64,000 bases of DNA from Chitinophagaceae bacterium (GCA_016720585.1 JADKKH010000006.1:297094-361093); one strand, 5' to 3'; positions 43,068 through 52,444 are shown, counted from the first letter of the stretch. The notes: generated by a model not told the origin, from the letters alone. Program-made: numbers and translations.

Positions 43068-46046
43068 ATGAGAAAGAAATTGAAAATTTTCTTCATTACT
43101 GCATTTTTATTTGGTTGGGTTGCTTTTGGTATTTTAAAATACTTTTCTGCCAAAGAAGTAGATCTGAATGAGGAAGTAGCTCAGGAAACAAACGGAGCTG
43201 ATGGACAGTTGGACAATTGGTTTTGGCAAAAAGGTTATCCCCATCCGGAAGATCTCACAAAAAAATATCAACAGGCCTGGTCGCAATTTTTAGACCTTCA
43301 AAACAACGTGCCTGATCAAACAGCTAACAGGAGTTTGAATACGGCCAATTGGGTATCCGTGGGTCCCAAAGTTTTTGGAGGACGTGTATTGAGTTTGGCT
43401 ATTAACAGGTTGGCTAATGCCGGAGGCAGCAGAACAATTTTCGCTGGTAGCGCCAGTGGGGGTATATGGAAAACATATACCGGGGGCATAGGTGCTACAG
43501 CCTGGCAACCGGTTATTACAAATACAAATGTCCTGGGTGTTTCCAGTATTGTGTATCATCCTACCGACACGAGTATTCTATTGGCCGGTACAGGAGAAGT
43601 ATACAGGGTAGAAACGGTAACAAACGGATCGAACTCAACGAACCAAACCGGGAATAATGGACGCGTTGTATGGAAAACAAGGGGAACCTATGGTATCGGG
43701 ATATTAAGAAGCACAGATGCTGGTGCCACCTGGACCAATTCATTATCCGCTACCATGCCTGATTTATTTGGAATTCAAAAAATAAAATTTGACCCCACTA
43801 ATGCCAGTATTGTTTATGCTTGTGGTACTGATGGTTTATATAAATCTACAAATGCCGGGGCAAGTTTTACAAAAATATTTTCGCTGGTTTATGTAAATGA
43901 TATTGTAATTAACCCAGCCAATAACCAGGAAATATTGATTGCAAATGGAAATTTAAATAACACCAGTAAAGGGTTGTGGCGTTCTACCAATGGTGGAACC
44001 AATTTTACACAATTAACCAGTGGTCTTCCTACAGCCAGCCAATATAAAGGATTTATATCGCTCACTATTGCAGGCACTGTTGCACCCTATACTGTAATTG
44101 CGGGTGTGGGCAAAGGGGATGTCGTAACACCAAACTCCTATAATGAAAAGGAAGTATACAGGTCTACCAATTTCGGTACTACCTGGACATTGATTTCAAA
44201 TTCAAATCATAGCAGTTACCAGGCCTGGTTTGCACACTGTATTACGCCTTTCCCGGTAACAGGGGGTACCAGTACCAGTAAATTTTTTATGGCGGGAGTA
44301 AGCCGGTATGTATTTACTATTTCCGGATCCACTGGCACAAGAACAACTATTGCATCGGGTAGCGCTACCACAAATACTTATTTAAGTGCCGGGCAACAAG
44401 AAGGCGGTACCAGCTATGTACATGCCGATGTACACGACATAGCCTTTGTACCCGGAAGTACAACACAAGCTTATTTTGCAACAGATGGTGGGGTGTTTAG
44501 AACTACCAATGCTAATGCATCGCCTGCTTCTTCTATAAGTTTTAATTCGTGTAATGGTGGGTTACAAATACAGCAATTTTATCCTACGGCAGCACAATCC
44601 AGAAGTAACCCGACTCTTTTTGTAGGCGGTTTACAGGATAATAATGTAGTACGTTCCCGGGGCAATACCTGGGCCCGTGTTATTGGTGGAGATGGCGGTC
44701 CTTGTTTGTTTAAACCAGACAACGAAGCCATTTTATTAGGATCAACCGATACCCGGGGTGTAAGCAGATCTACGGATAGCGGTAAAACCTATGGTGCAAA
44801 TGTGCTAACCTATTTAGGGAGTTTATCAACTCCTCATGATGATAGAACCAGTTTTATGTCTCCGATTGCAGTGGGCAAAGCCAATACCAACCAATGGTAT
44901 GCAGGATCCGATAATATACATATCAGCACCAATGCAGGATCAACCTTTACCAATAGTGGTGTACCAGGCACCGCTTATATTGAAGCCTTACATAAACCAG
45001 CCGTATCTATTGGCGTATCGGATTTAAATGCCAATAAATTATATATTTCTGTCTCCCCGTTTTCGCAAAACACCTCTACTTATGGTTTATATTATAACCC
45101 ACCTGCCAATATCCGGAAAAGTATAAACGGAGGTACCAGTTTTACAACGGCAACGGGTACTTTACCGGATAGGATTTTTACAGATATAGCCATTAGTGCT
45201 ACCAACGATGATAGCGTATTTGTTACGCTGGGCGGTTTTGGCAGTACACATATATATGTTACCGGCGATGGCGGTAGTACCTGGTCACCCAGCGGTAGCG
45301 GCTTGCCCGATGTTCCGTTTAATTGTATTTTAATTGACTCTGCCAATGCGAATGTTTTATATGCCGGCTGCGATTTAGGTGTTTATGTAAGCCCCGACAG
45401 AGGTGTCAATTGGTACGATTACAACAGCGGATTTTGGGATGCTACCTATGTTATGGATATTGTATTTGTACCCGGGAATAAACTTAGAGCCGTAACCCAT
45501 GGGAAAGGAATTTTTGAAACAGACCGGTTTGATGGAAACGTGGTTCTGGCACCTGTAAAAGTGGAATTTTCCGGTAAAACTATAAGGCAAACAAATGTAT
45601 TAAACTGTACAGCTTTCAATGAGACCAACATAAGTAAATATGAAATACAAAGAAGTGCAGATGGGTTTAACTTTTTAAAGATCGGCGAAAGGGCTGCACA
45701 AAATAATGCTTCCAGAAGTAATTATGATTTTGAGGATAGAAACCTTTCGCCCAACCAGAACATATATTATTACCGGTTGAAAATATTCAGCAGTGACGGT
45801 AAGTATTTTTATTCCAAAATAGTTGAGCTTAAAACAACGGGCACTAGTCAAATAACCATTTTGGGAAATCCGTTCAGCCAGGAGTTAAATTTCAGCTATA
45901 GTATGCCATCAGTCTCTTCTATGCGTATTCAACTGATAAACATGCAGGGCCATGTACTTTTGCAAAAGTTTATGAGCCTAAAACAGAGCAGGGTACTTAT
46001 AAAATTTACAATCTTCAAAACCTGCCTCATGGATATTATATATTAA
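43068..46046 (+). CDS. Large BNR-repeat protein with T9SS type A C-terminal domain (frameshifted tail)
   Basis: This 992-residue ORF has an N-terminal hydrophobic export signal. A sortilin-like propeller region shows STDAGATW, STNAGASF, STNGGTNF, STNFGTTW, SINGGTSF, TGDGGSTW and SPDRGVNW. A fibronectin-like stretch follows (about 835-905), and a T9SS sorting domain starts near ILGNPFSQELNF. After NMQGHVLLQK the frame goes off and ends at 46046. The next frame continues KVYEPKTEQGTYKIYNL and ends QVLKE at 46096, exactly as a type A domain should. One missing A near 45963-45967 explains it. The corrected product is about 1009 residues, secreted across the outer membrane and surface attached. 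Confidence 0.88.
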   Translation: MRKKLKIFFITAFLFGWVAFGILKYFSAKEVDLNEEVAQETNGADGQLDNWFWQKGYPHPEDLTKKYQQAWSQFLDLQNNVPDQTANRSLNTANWVSVGPKVFGGRVLSLAINRLANAGGSRTIFAGSASGGIWKTYTGGIGATAWQPVITNTNVLGVSSIVYHPTDTSILLAGTGEVYRVETVTNGSNSTNQTGNNGRVVWKTRGTYGIGILRSTDAGATWTNSLSATMPDLFGIQKIKFDPTNASIVYACGTDGLYKSTNAGASFTKIFSLVYVNDIVINPANNQEILIANGNLNNTSKGLWRSTNGGTNFTQLTSGLPTASQYKGFISLTIAGTVAPYTVIAGVGKGDVVTPNSYNEKEVYRSTNFGTTWTLISNSNHSSYQAWFAHCITPFPVTGGTSTSKFFMAGVSRYVFTISGSTGTRTTIASGSATTNTYLSAGQQEGGTSYVHADVHDIAFVPGSTTQAYFATDGGVFRTTNANASPASSISFNSCNGGLQIQQFYPTAAQSRSNPTLFVGGLQDNNVVRSRGNTWARVIGGDGGPCLFKPDNEAILLGSTDTRGVSRSTDSGKTYGANVLTYLGSLSTPHDDRTSFMSPIAVGKANTNQWYAGSDNIHISTNAGSTFTNSGVPGTAYIEALHKPAVSIGVSDLNANKLYISVSPFSQNTSTYGLYYNPPANIRKSINGGTSFTTATGTLPDRIFTDIAISATNDDSVFVTLGGFGSTHIYVTGDGGSTWSPSGSGLPDVPFNCILIDSANANVLYAGCDLGVYVSPDRGVNWYDYNSGFWDATYVMDIVFVPGNKLRAVTHGKGIFETDRFDGNVVLAPVKVEFSGKTIRQTNVLNCTAFNETNISKYEIQRSADGFNFLKIGERAAQNNASRSNYDFEDRNLSPNQNIYYYRLKIFSSDGKYFYSKIVELKTTGTSQITILGNPFSQELNFSYSMPSVSSMRIQLINMQGHVLLQKFMSLKQSRVLIKFTIFKTCLMDIIY

Positions 46047-46228
46047 ACATACAGAGCAAAAACATGAATTTAAGCAAACAGGTTTTGAAAGAATAAAAAT
46101 TGAGCGGATAATTTCCTGGGCTCAGGTAATAATATCGCTGATGTAAAACAGAAAGCCTGGTATTTTTTAGTGCCCTGTTTTCCCGAATGAAGAAGCAAAT
46201 GTTATAACGAACATATCTTTTCAATACT

Positions 46229-46263
46229 AATAAACCGTTTCATTATTTATGAAACGGTTTATT
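46229..46263. terminator. Strong bidirectional hairpin terminator at the array's left edge
   Basis: A 14-bp stem AATAAACCGTTTCA / TGAAACGGTTTATT with a 7-nt loop stands between the T9SS gene and the first cassette-type gene. Both strands carry T-rich tails. Confidence 0.82.
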
Positions 46264-46309
46264 TATGGTGTGTATCCTTATGTGGCCTACTGCCTTTTTT
46301 TTCTTTCGT

Positions 46310-46882
46310 TTAATCCCTTTTAAGTTCGTAACAAAGCAAGGCTATCCCACAGTCAAATTGTTGTGTAGTTTTAAGTATCATATTTTGCCTGGTATTTATA
46401 CCTTTAAAAATGGTCATTCCAGTACCAATGACAGAAGGATTGATGAATAAATTGAATTCGTCAATGAGTCCCGCATTAATTAATGATGTTACAAAAGTCC
46501 CACCACCATAAACGATGATATCATGACCTTCCTGATTTTTAATTTTTGTAACTTCTTCAACAAGATCGCCATTTGCTAAGACAGTTTTGTCCCAAATTGA
46601 TTTGTCAAGTGTCTTTGTGAAAACAACTTTGGGTGTTGTTGAATATTTAAGTCCACCTTCAAATTCCGGGTCACTTGGGTTTTTGGCAACTTTTTCCCAA
46701 TGTGGAATAAATCCTTCGGCAAGTTTCCTGCCTAATAAAATTGTGTCAACCGGCTCCGTTAGTTGTTTGACATAATTAATCAGATCATCTGTCCACGGAA
46801 AATGCATCCAATCCATTTCGCCGTTTGTTCCTGCAATAAAACCATCAATGGTCATTTGCACTTGTAATTTTAATTTTCTCAT
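46310..46882 (-). CDS. Dihydrofolate reductase-like (RibD C-terminal) family protein
   Basis: From ATG 46882 (MRKLKLQVQMTIDGFIAG) the protein is 190 residues. The N-terminal ATG at 46927 would add an unlikely leader. DTILLGRKLAEGF, DIIVYGGGTFVTSLINAGLIDEF and VIGTGMTIF are the usual motifs of this NADPH-binding family. It resembles dihydrofolate reductase but need not have that activity. It is the last unit of the array, with attC-like site E1 upstream and a strong terminator downstream instead of another site. Confidence 0.88.
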   Translation of the reverse strand: MRKLKLQVQMTIDGFIAGTNGEMDWMHFPWTDDLINYVKQLTEPVDTILLGRKLAEGFIPHWEKVAKNPSDPEFEGGLKYSTTPKVVFTKTLDKSIWDKTVLANGDLVEEVTKIKNQEGHDIIVYGGGTFVTSLINAGLIDEFNLFINPSVIGTGMTIFKGINTRQNMILKTTQQFDCGIALLCYELKRD

Positions 46883-46937
46883 TTTCAAATAGTCATTTAA
46901 TGTCTGTCCAGTGTTCTGCTGTGTCACATAGTTCTGC

Positions 46938-47112
46938 TGCTAACCGCTACGGGTTGGCCGTCCCGATAGCTATCGGCATGAAAGTCCTTTGCCGGAATTT
47001 CTACTGAATAAAGTTACATAAGTTGATGGTTAGAACTACAGCCTGGCAGCACCTGTCCCGGCGTATGCCGGGATTCATGGTCCCGCCCTATTGCCAGGCC
47101 GCCTGTTGTGTG
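46938..47112 (-). repeat. attC-like site E1
   Basis: Outer boxes are GCTAACC (left) and GTTGTGTG (right), 175 bp in all. The arms pair more weakly than in other sites. An imperfect CCCGATAGCTATCGG palindrome sits in the left arm. The core shares CTGAATAAAGTTACA-AAGTTGATG with site E13. Confidence 0.55.
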
Positions 47113-47144
47113 TTCGTACTTCTTCTTTGTAAACCTAAAGTTGT

Positions 47145-47654
47145 TTATTTTGTCTTATGTGCCTCCATGTCAATTTCTATTAATTGTCCTTTGACTGCAA
47201 GTCCTTTTACTTCAAGCCAGGTTCCAGTTGGGAATTGTTTTTTGTAAATTGAATTTCTGAAGCCAGAAACTTTTATAAATTCATCCATGTTGGTCGTATA
47301 AATATTCTCTGCAACAACATCTTCGTAAGTGTAGCCATAGTGTTGTAATATTTTTTCTAAGTCGCTATAACAATTTTTCATTTGTTGTTCCATGTTGCCA
47401 GGAGCAACTATTATACCTGAATCGTCCATGCTTACGGCCCCGGAGATCTTTAGGTCGTCACCAATTTTTACGGCATGAGAATACCCGTAATCTTTTTCAA
47501 GTTTTGGTCGCAGGTTAAAATATTCGGGTAGGTCAGATTGTGTTGCCTTAAGCTCCTTCTCTGCAGTTGCTTTGGATGTGTCAGTGTTGTTACAACCACT
47601 TAGCAAGGATAAGCCCATTAAAAGGCTTGAAGCAAATAAATAGATCTTTGTCAT
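47145..47654 (-). CDS. RidA/YjgF-like lipoprotein
   Basis: This 169-residue protein has a lipoprotein signal (GLSLLSGC, Cys21). A RidA fold follows: YSHAVKIGDDLKISG, MEQQMKNCYSDLEKIL and VVAENIYTTNMDEF. Where active RidA proteins carry a substrate-binding arginine (usually P.R..V), this one reads FPTGTWLEV, so classical imine deaminase activity is doubtful. Export of a RidA-type protein is unusual but recurs in Bacteroidota. It forms a single-gene cassette between E1 and E2. Confidence 0.85.
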   Translation of the reverse strand: MTKIYLFASSLLMGLSLLSGCNNTDTSKATAEKELKATQSDLPEYFNLRPKLEKDYGYSHAVKIGDDLKISGAVSMDDSGIIVAPGNMEQQMKNCYSDLEKILQHYGYTYEDVVAENIYTTNMDEFIKVSGFRNSIYKKQFPTGTWLEVKGLAVKGQLIEIDMEAHKTK

Positions 47655-47700
47655 AATTGCTGTTTGTTTTGGTCATTAAAATTTGATTTCTTTTTGTTGA

Positions 47701-47976
47701 CGCCTAACGGGTAGAGCTTTCCCGCTATAGCGGGACAAATAGTGCAGGTGTGGAATTATCCTGAAATTTTTCGGAACATCCGCCCGCAACCGCTGTTGAC
47801 TTGTCTACCGGTAGGCAGAAATATATTGTTGAAATTAAGAATTAAAGTTGAAAGTTGTTTGTCCAACCCGAACCATAGCCTGGATTTGCAACCTGCCTGC
47901 CGGTAGGCAGGTTGGCTGATGTTTGTTTGTAAAGCCATCCAGACAATTACCGGGATACAAAACCTGATGTTGTGTG
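47701..47976 (-). repeat. attC-like site E2
   Basis: The left box CGCCTAAC reads GTTAGGC on the gene strand, a perfect GTTRRRY. The right box is GTTGTGTG. At 276 bp it is the longest site, carrying a CCCGCTATAGCGGG palindrome and CCTGCCTGCCGGTAGGCAGG (47892-47911) as internal additions. Confidence 0.7.
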
Positions 47977-47990
47977 CACGTGCTAGATAT

Positions 47991-48857
47991 TCATTTTAAT
48001 TTTTCAATCATTTCCGTGATTGCGGTAATTACAACTTCTGGTCTAAGCTTAGCAATATGATGGCCGCTATTCTTTATTACTTTGTATTGAATGTTAGGCC
48101 GTTTCCCTGCCCATTTTATTAATTCTTCTACCCAAATTCTATTCATTGGATTGTCTGGGTCATTTTCAGACGCACCCGGTGCTTTACCATAAGCAGCTAT
48201 TAGTAGAGTAGTGGGTGTCGAATGAGTTGCGTCTGATAGCCTTGCCTGGTTCATGCTGGAATCAAAAACTATATTTTCTCCTCGCTCTCCCGGCCTATTT
48301 TTACTGGCCAATAATTCTTTCATATAAATAGAATCTTCAGTCAGTAATTCAGGAAACTCCTTTTCTACTCTTGCATATACATCTTCCGGAGTTGGGTCAA
48401 CTAATACTAATCCAGCGACTGATTCAGGATATAGCCCGCAGAAAACTCTGGCGAAAGCGCCTCCCATAGACCATCCTACAAATATGTATGGTGGCTGATA
48501 ACCAGATTTTTGAAGTGCTTGTTTTAATTCTTTTGCGACAGTGACGGCATCTCTTGTCTTTGCACAGATTTCTGAATTCAAATATCCTGGCCGATCATAA
48601 GAAATAACATGAGCAATCTTTGCAATTGCTGTATCAATAGTACGCCAACACTTGTGATTAGAAGCTCCGCCAGCTTCTAAAACTACGGTATATCTACCGG
48701 TGCCTGATACATACATAGACATCTTATGATTATCTACTTCAACTTGCAATGTGTCTACTTTGCTATTTGATTTTATTTCCTGTGCAATTGAGGCGTTTAA
48801 AAAGGAAAACTGTACACAGAAGATAGAAATGATGGATATAAGTACTTTCGGGTGCAT
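47991..48857 (-). CDS. Exported alpha/beta-hydrolase
   Basis: This 288-residue protein has a signal peptide (FCVQFSFLNASIAQ). The alpha/beta-hydrolase core has the elbow GWSMGGAFARVF with its serine, LVLVDPTPEDV after it and the likely base in KNSGHHIAKLRP. The substrate is unknown. It is a single-gene cassette (E2-E3). Its stop lies 15 bp from the E2 box. Confidence 0.88.
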   Translation of the reverse strand: MHPKVLISIISIFCVQFSFLNASIAQEIKSNSKVDTLQVEVDNHKMSMYVSGTGRYTVVLEAGGASNHKCWRTIDTAIAKIAHVISYDRPGYLNSEICAKTRDAVTVAKELKQALQKSGYQPPYIFVGWSMGGAFARVFCGLYPESVAGLVLVDPTPEDVYARVEKEFPELLTEDSIYMKELLASKNRPGERGENIVFDSSMNQARLSDATHSTPTTLLIAAYGKAPGASENDPDNPMNRIWVEELIKWAGKRPNIQYKVIKNSGHHIAKLRPEVVITAITEMIEKLK

Positions 48858-48887
48858 TAATTTGAAAATTTATTTCGATTTAATAGG

Positions 48888-49087
48888 GCAGCCAACGAAC
48901 AGGGCTTGCCGAAGCGGTGGCAATAGATTTCCGTCCGCCCGGCTAACTGAAGCTAGATTTATAACGTCAAGCTGGATATGAAGCCAAATTGAAAAATAAC
49001 ACATTATATCAACCAAATTATTGTTCATCAAGACCGTAAAAAAAGATCAAAATTTGTTTGGTTTTTTACACAGTTCATGTTGGCTGC
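48888..49087 (-). repeat. attC-like site E3
   Basis: The termini are a perfect 9-bp inverted pair, GCAGCCAAC and GTTGGCTGC. The left arm reads AGGGCTTGCCGAAGCGGTGGC. The right arm is AT-rich and pairs poorly, so this may be a partly decayed site of 200 bp. Confidence 0.6.
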
Positions 49088-49106
49088 TGTGTTTTGGATG
49101 AAATGC

Positions 49107-49574
49107 CTATTTAATGTCAGGCATTCTGGTGATATCTTCAATATGTACCAGAGTGAGTTTCCATTCGCCACTTTGTTGTTTTGTCCATACAAGATTGTAA
49201 TTACCTTTTTCTTTAAGTACAGGGCCGCCAGGTGGAGTCAAGTCTAGTGTATACGTTCCTCCGTCATATGCGATTTTGTTATCACTGTCTTTAATTACAG
49301 AGGAAGTCTTTATGTTGCTAAGAACTTTTACTCCACCACTTACCCAATTGTTTGCAATAGCTAATTGTCCATTATGAATTAATGAGTCGTTCATGACTAT
49401 AGCATTGTCAGCAATTGTTTTCATAATAGCTGCTGAATCTTTATTATTCCAGCCTGCTAGAAAAGTTGCTGTCAGTGAGTCAACATTTACAGGTGTTGGG
49501 GAAATGGTTTTCTCTGTTGTCTGATTGCAACTTATGACTGTTGCCAATGCAAATAAAAGTGTCAACTGTTTCAT
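49107..49574 (-). CDS. NTF2-like (SnoaL/DUF4440-type) lipoprotein
   Basis: From ATG 49574 (MKQLTLLFALATVISC) the protein is 155 residues with a lipoprotein signal. The mature part has the cone-shaped NTF2-like pattern: helix FLAGWNNKDSAAIMKTIADNAIVMND, then strands ending GEWKLTLVHIEDI. Catalysis is unknown. It follows a methyltransferase gene with only a remnant site between them. Confidence 0.8.
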   Translation of the reverse strand: MKQLTLLFALATVISCNQTTEKTISPTPVNVDSLTATFLAGWNNKDSAAIMKTIADNAIVMNDSLIHNGQLAIANNWVSGGVKVLSNIKTSSVIKDSDNKIAYDGGTYTLDLTPPGGPVLKEKGNYNLVWTKQQSGEWKLTLVHIEDITRMPDIK

Positions 49575-49624
49575 TATGTTAGATTTGGTTTTCGAATTTG
49601 ACAAGAGATTGGTTTAACATAGCA

Positions 49625-49647
49625 GAAAACCCCTTGCTGTGCGTTCG
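49625..49647 (-). repeat. Truncated attC-like half-site E4
   Basis: AAAACCCC is followed by GCTGTGCGTTCG, resembling the right ends of E9 (GTTGTGCGTTCG) and E1. No matching left half is found, so only one arm appears to remain. It may be the scar of a deletion that joined two cassettes. Confidence 0.4.
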
Positions 49648-49648
49648 T

Positions 49649-50278
49649 TTATTTTCTCGCAATTATGATTGTGTGTACTTCTTCTGTCGCAATGCTTTTT
49701 TTGTAATTTTTGTTTAGTAATTTAATTGTTTCCAAATTATTGTTTGTTAGTTCTTTTGTCAAACTATCCAATGTGTGAAAATAAAAATAGGCTCTGTCTC
49801 CACTACGCGCAACTTGGAAACCTGATTTACTATAATCGCCTTCAACAAAACTGATGTATAAAACTCCTTTGTCATTAAGCAGGTTGCCACAGTTTTTAAC
49901 CAATTTTGAACTGTCAATTTTTGATAAATACGGAAAACAAAATCCACAAATAATGCCGTCAACTTTACTTTGCAACTTGTCTATTTCTCTACAGTCCATA
50001 ACTTTAAAGTCGGCTGTTGGGTTATTGGCTTTTGCTAACTCAATCATATTTGGAGAAATGTCAATTCCTTCAATTCTAAAATCTGGTCTTTTGTTAAGTA
50101 GATACTTTATGATATTTCCTGGTCCACATCCAATTTCTAAAATTTTCGCATTTTCTATATTTAGTTGGTCGCAAAATGTGTCATAGGTGTCATCATACAA
50201 GTCTAAATCCATAAACTTGTCTTGATAAATTTTTGCTACTTTATTCCAAGTGTCAAATGTCTCTTGATATGTGTCCAC
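49649..50278 (-). CDS. Class I SAM-dependent methyltransferase
   Basis: This 209-residue cytoplasmic protein has ILEIGCGPGNIIKYL, IEGIDISPNMIELAK and the acidic post-motif FKVMDCREID. By eye its DNA is more AT-rich than the chromosomal genes to the left. The substrate is unknown. It stands between site E5 upstream and the half-site E4 downstream. Confidence 0.88.
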   Translation of the reverse strand: MDTYQETFDTWNKVAKIYQDKFMDLDLYDDTYDTFCDQLNIENAKILEIGCGPGNIIKYLLNKRPDFRIEGIDISPNMIELAKANNPTADFKVMDCREIDKLQSKVDGIICGFCFPYLSKIDSSKLVKNCGNLLNDKGVLYISFVEGDYSKSGFQVARSGDRAYFYFHTLDSLTKELTNNNLETIKLLNKNYKKSIATEEVHTIIIARK

Positions 50279-50299
50279 TATAAGGGTTTGTTAAATGAC

Positions 50300-50484
50300 G
50301 CCCAACGATCAGGTATTGCTGCCGGCAGGCAGGTTGAAAAATTTAAAGTTGAAGTTAAGAACTAAAGCCCAAAGTTGTTTGTCCAGCCCGAACCACAGCC
50401 TGGACCTGCCTGCCGGCAGGCAGGTTTGATATTGGCCGATGTTTGTTTGTCAAGCCATACTTGCACAAAACCCCATGTTAGCGG
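50300..50484 (-). repeat. attC-like site E5
   Basis: The left box GCCCAAC reads GTTGGGC (perfect GTTRRRY) on the gene strand. The right box is GTTAGCGG after ACTTGCACAAAACCCCAT. The left arm was replaced by CTGCCGGCAGGCAGG soon after the box; a full CCTGCC palindrome is at 50405-50424. Length 185 bp. Confidence 0.68.
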
Positions 50485-50491
50485 TTTGTGC

Positions 50492-51094
50492 TTAACTGTT
50501 TCTGTTCTCTACTTGAGTTTTAGCTATTGCTTTAATTTGCTTTCTGTATTGTCGATAAAAGTAAATTGCCCAAATTAAACTTACTAAATGGAAAGAGCCG
50601 AATCCTCCTAGAAGCCAGGACATAAGTAACTTTTCATCGTGTGGGTTTATTTTTTGTACAAATAAAGAAATCGTAAAAGGAACCATGCACCAGAGTGTGA
50701 GCAATTTAAGCCACAAGGGAAAAGGCTTATAATAAGCTATCATAATCATACATGGGATGAAAAAGTAGGCAGCGGAAGTTCTTACTTCCATATCAATTTC
50801 CAAATGTTCAAAGTCCAGAGCCGCAAAAATAATTCCCCAACCAATACCCAAAATTGTAAAACCAGATGCTGCCATATCCCAACCTTCCCTGGCTAGTTTT
50901 ACAGCTATGAGTATTGATCCACAAATAAAAAGCATGTCTACCATTTTGAAGACCATGTCTGATGGAATCTTAGGCAAAAATGGACCTACAAAATTACTTA
51001 GAACGAAGGCCAAACTAAAAATCAGGAGTTGCCATTTTACCACCATACCATCTTCTTTTATATGGTCAGGTTTTTGAAATTTGTAGCTTGTCAT
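50492..51094 (-). CDS. Polytopic membrane protein of unknown function
   Basis: From ATG 51094 (MTSYKFQKPDH) the protein is 200 residues with about six TM helices. The ORF can start at 51139, but that ATG lies 3 bp from a recombination box, leaving no room for a leader. Segments such as GSILIAVKLAREGWDMAASGF and AAYFFIPCMIMIAYYKP are not recognised. It is a single-gene cassette whose flanking boxes match perfectly (GTTAGCGG). Confidence 0.75.
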   Translation of the reverse strand: MTSYKFQKPDHIKEDGMVVKWQLLIFSLAFVLSNFVGPFLPKIPSDMVFKMVDMLFICGSILIAVKLAREGWDMAASGFTILGIGWGIIFAALDFEHLEIDMEVRTSAAYFFIPCMIMIAYYKPFPLWLKLLTLWCMVPFTISLFVQKINPHDEKLLMSWLLGGFGSFHLVSLIWAIYFYRQYRKQIKAIAKTQVENRNS

Positions 51095-51141
51095 AAAACC
51101 TTTTTTGCTATTATGAAATAATGAGTGCTTATTTAGCATGA

Positions 51142-51310
51142 CCGCTAACGAGCAGGGCTTTGTGCAGGTGTGGCATTAGAATTCCGTCCGCCCACAGCCG
51201 CTGCTGACCTGCCTGCCGGCAGGCAGGTTGAAAATTTAAAGTTGAAATTAAGAACTAAAGTTGAAAGTTGTTTGTCCAGCCCCACTTGCCAGCAATACCC
51301 ATGTTAGCGG
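51142..51310 (-). repeat. attC-like site E6
   Basis: The outer boxes CCGCTAAC / GTTAGCGG are a perfect 8-bp inverted pair. The left arm is GAGCAGGGCTTTGTGCAGGTGTGG; the right arm ACTTGCCAGCAATACCC is shortened. The CCTGCC palindrome is nested at 51208-51227. Confidence 0.75.
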
Positions 51311-51390
51311 AATACATTTGTCACGAATTTAAATGTGTTTGATTTTATCTTTTTGCATGAATACGAGCCCTGACAGGCTTATCAGCAATA

Positions 51391-52323
51391 TTAATCTCCA
51401 ATAAGTTTGCTTTCTGCTTTTTTCTTCAAATTCATTACATACACACAACTTTTTTTATTTCTTTCGGCTGCATAGGCTACATACTTTCCATTAGGAGAAA
51501 TGCTTACACTATAAATAACACCAAACAAAGTAAGCATTGGCTCACTTTTATTTTTGCCCATCGGCATTCGATACAAAATATGAGCTGTGTCTTGTTTGGT
51601 TAAATAATAAATAAATTTCCCGTCATGTGACCAAAATGGAGCAACCTCTCCCTCAAGGTTAGAAATAAGATTATGAATATCAGAACCATCAGCGTTCATT
51701 ATCATTATCTCGGTAGATTGTTTCTTTTTTTTCATTTCTTCTTTAGTAATTTCTTTCCACGGTTTCCGGATGGCAACTGAGCGTTGAAAAAGAATTTTAT
51801 TCCCGTCAGGGGACCATTGAGGAGATGAGCAGTCATATTTCTCATCTGTAGTAAGTTTTGTAAATCCTGTTCCATCAGCATTAATTACAGCTATATCATT
51901 AGGCGTCTGTTCGATTGACCTGGAGTCAAAAGCAATTACGTTTTGTGATGACCATACTGGTTCATAAGCATCAAATCCTGGTGTGGATAATTGTTTCTGT
52001 TCCCCGCCTTTCCATGAATTTATAAAAAGCTGCATGGGATGATTGCTTCCATAATACACAAGGTGTTTTCCATCGGTTGACCATGCAGGCTGTCCGTAAT
52101 GAAATGTCGTATCAGTAATTTTACTTAAGTCGCTGCCGTCAGGATTTATCGTATAGATTGAAGATTTACCGTCTCTTGTTGACTCAAACACAATTGAAGA
52201 ACCATCAGGAGAAAACTTTGGATTAAAATAATAAACTCGCTTACTAGTACTTTGCCCGAATACGACCTGCGTGTATATAACACTTAGAAAGAGTACAAGT
52301 ATTATTTTTTGTGTTTTCATCAT
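51391..52323 (-). CDS. Exported TolB-like PD40 beta-propeller protein
   Basis: This 310-residue protein has a signal peptide (IILVLFLSVIYTQVVFG). Six or so PD40 repeats follow: NPKFSPDGSSIVFES, PAWSTDGKHLVY, PVWSSQNVIAF, PQWSPDGNKILF, PFWSHDGKFIYY and VSISPNGKYVAYA. Such propellers bind proteins or peptides in the periplasm. It is a single-gene cassette between E6 and E7. Confidence 0.88.
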   Translation of the reverse strand: MMKTQKIILVLFLSVIYTQVVFGQSTSKRVYYFNPKFSPDGSSIVFESTRDGKSSIYTINPDGSDLSKITDTTFHYGQPAWSTDGKHLVYYGSNHPMQLFINSWKGGEQKQLSTPGFDAYEPVWSSQNVIAFDSRSIEQTPNDIAVINADGTGFTKLTTDEKYDCSSPQWSPDGNKILFQRSVAIRKPWKEITKEEMKKKKQSTEIMIMNADGSDIHNLISNLEGEVAPFWSHDGKFIYYLTKQDTAHILYRMPMGKNKSEPMLTLFGVIYSVSISPNGKYVAYAAERNKKSCVYVMNLKKKAESKLIGD

Positions 52324-52444
52324 TAATATTTTTAAAATATTGCAAATGAATAAATATTTTTTTTATACTTTAAAGATAATTCTTTGTGAAATGATAAAAT
52401 TACCGTCTATCAAATTAATGATACAATGTCTCCAAAATGTGTTT

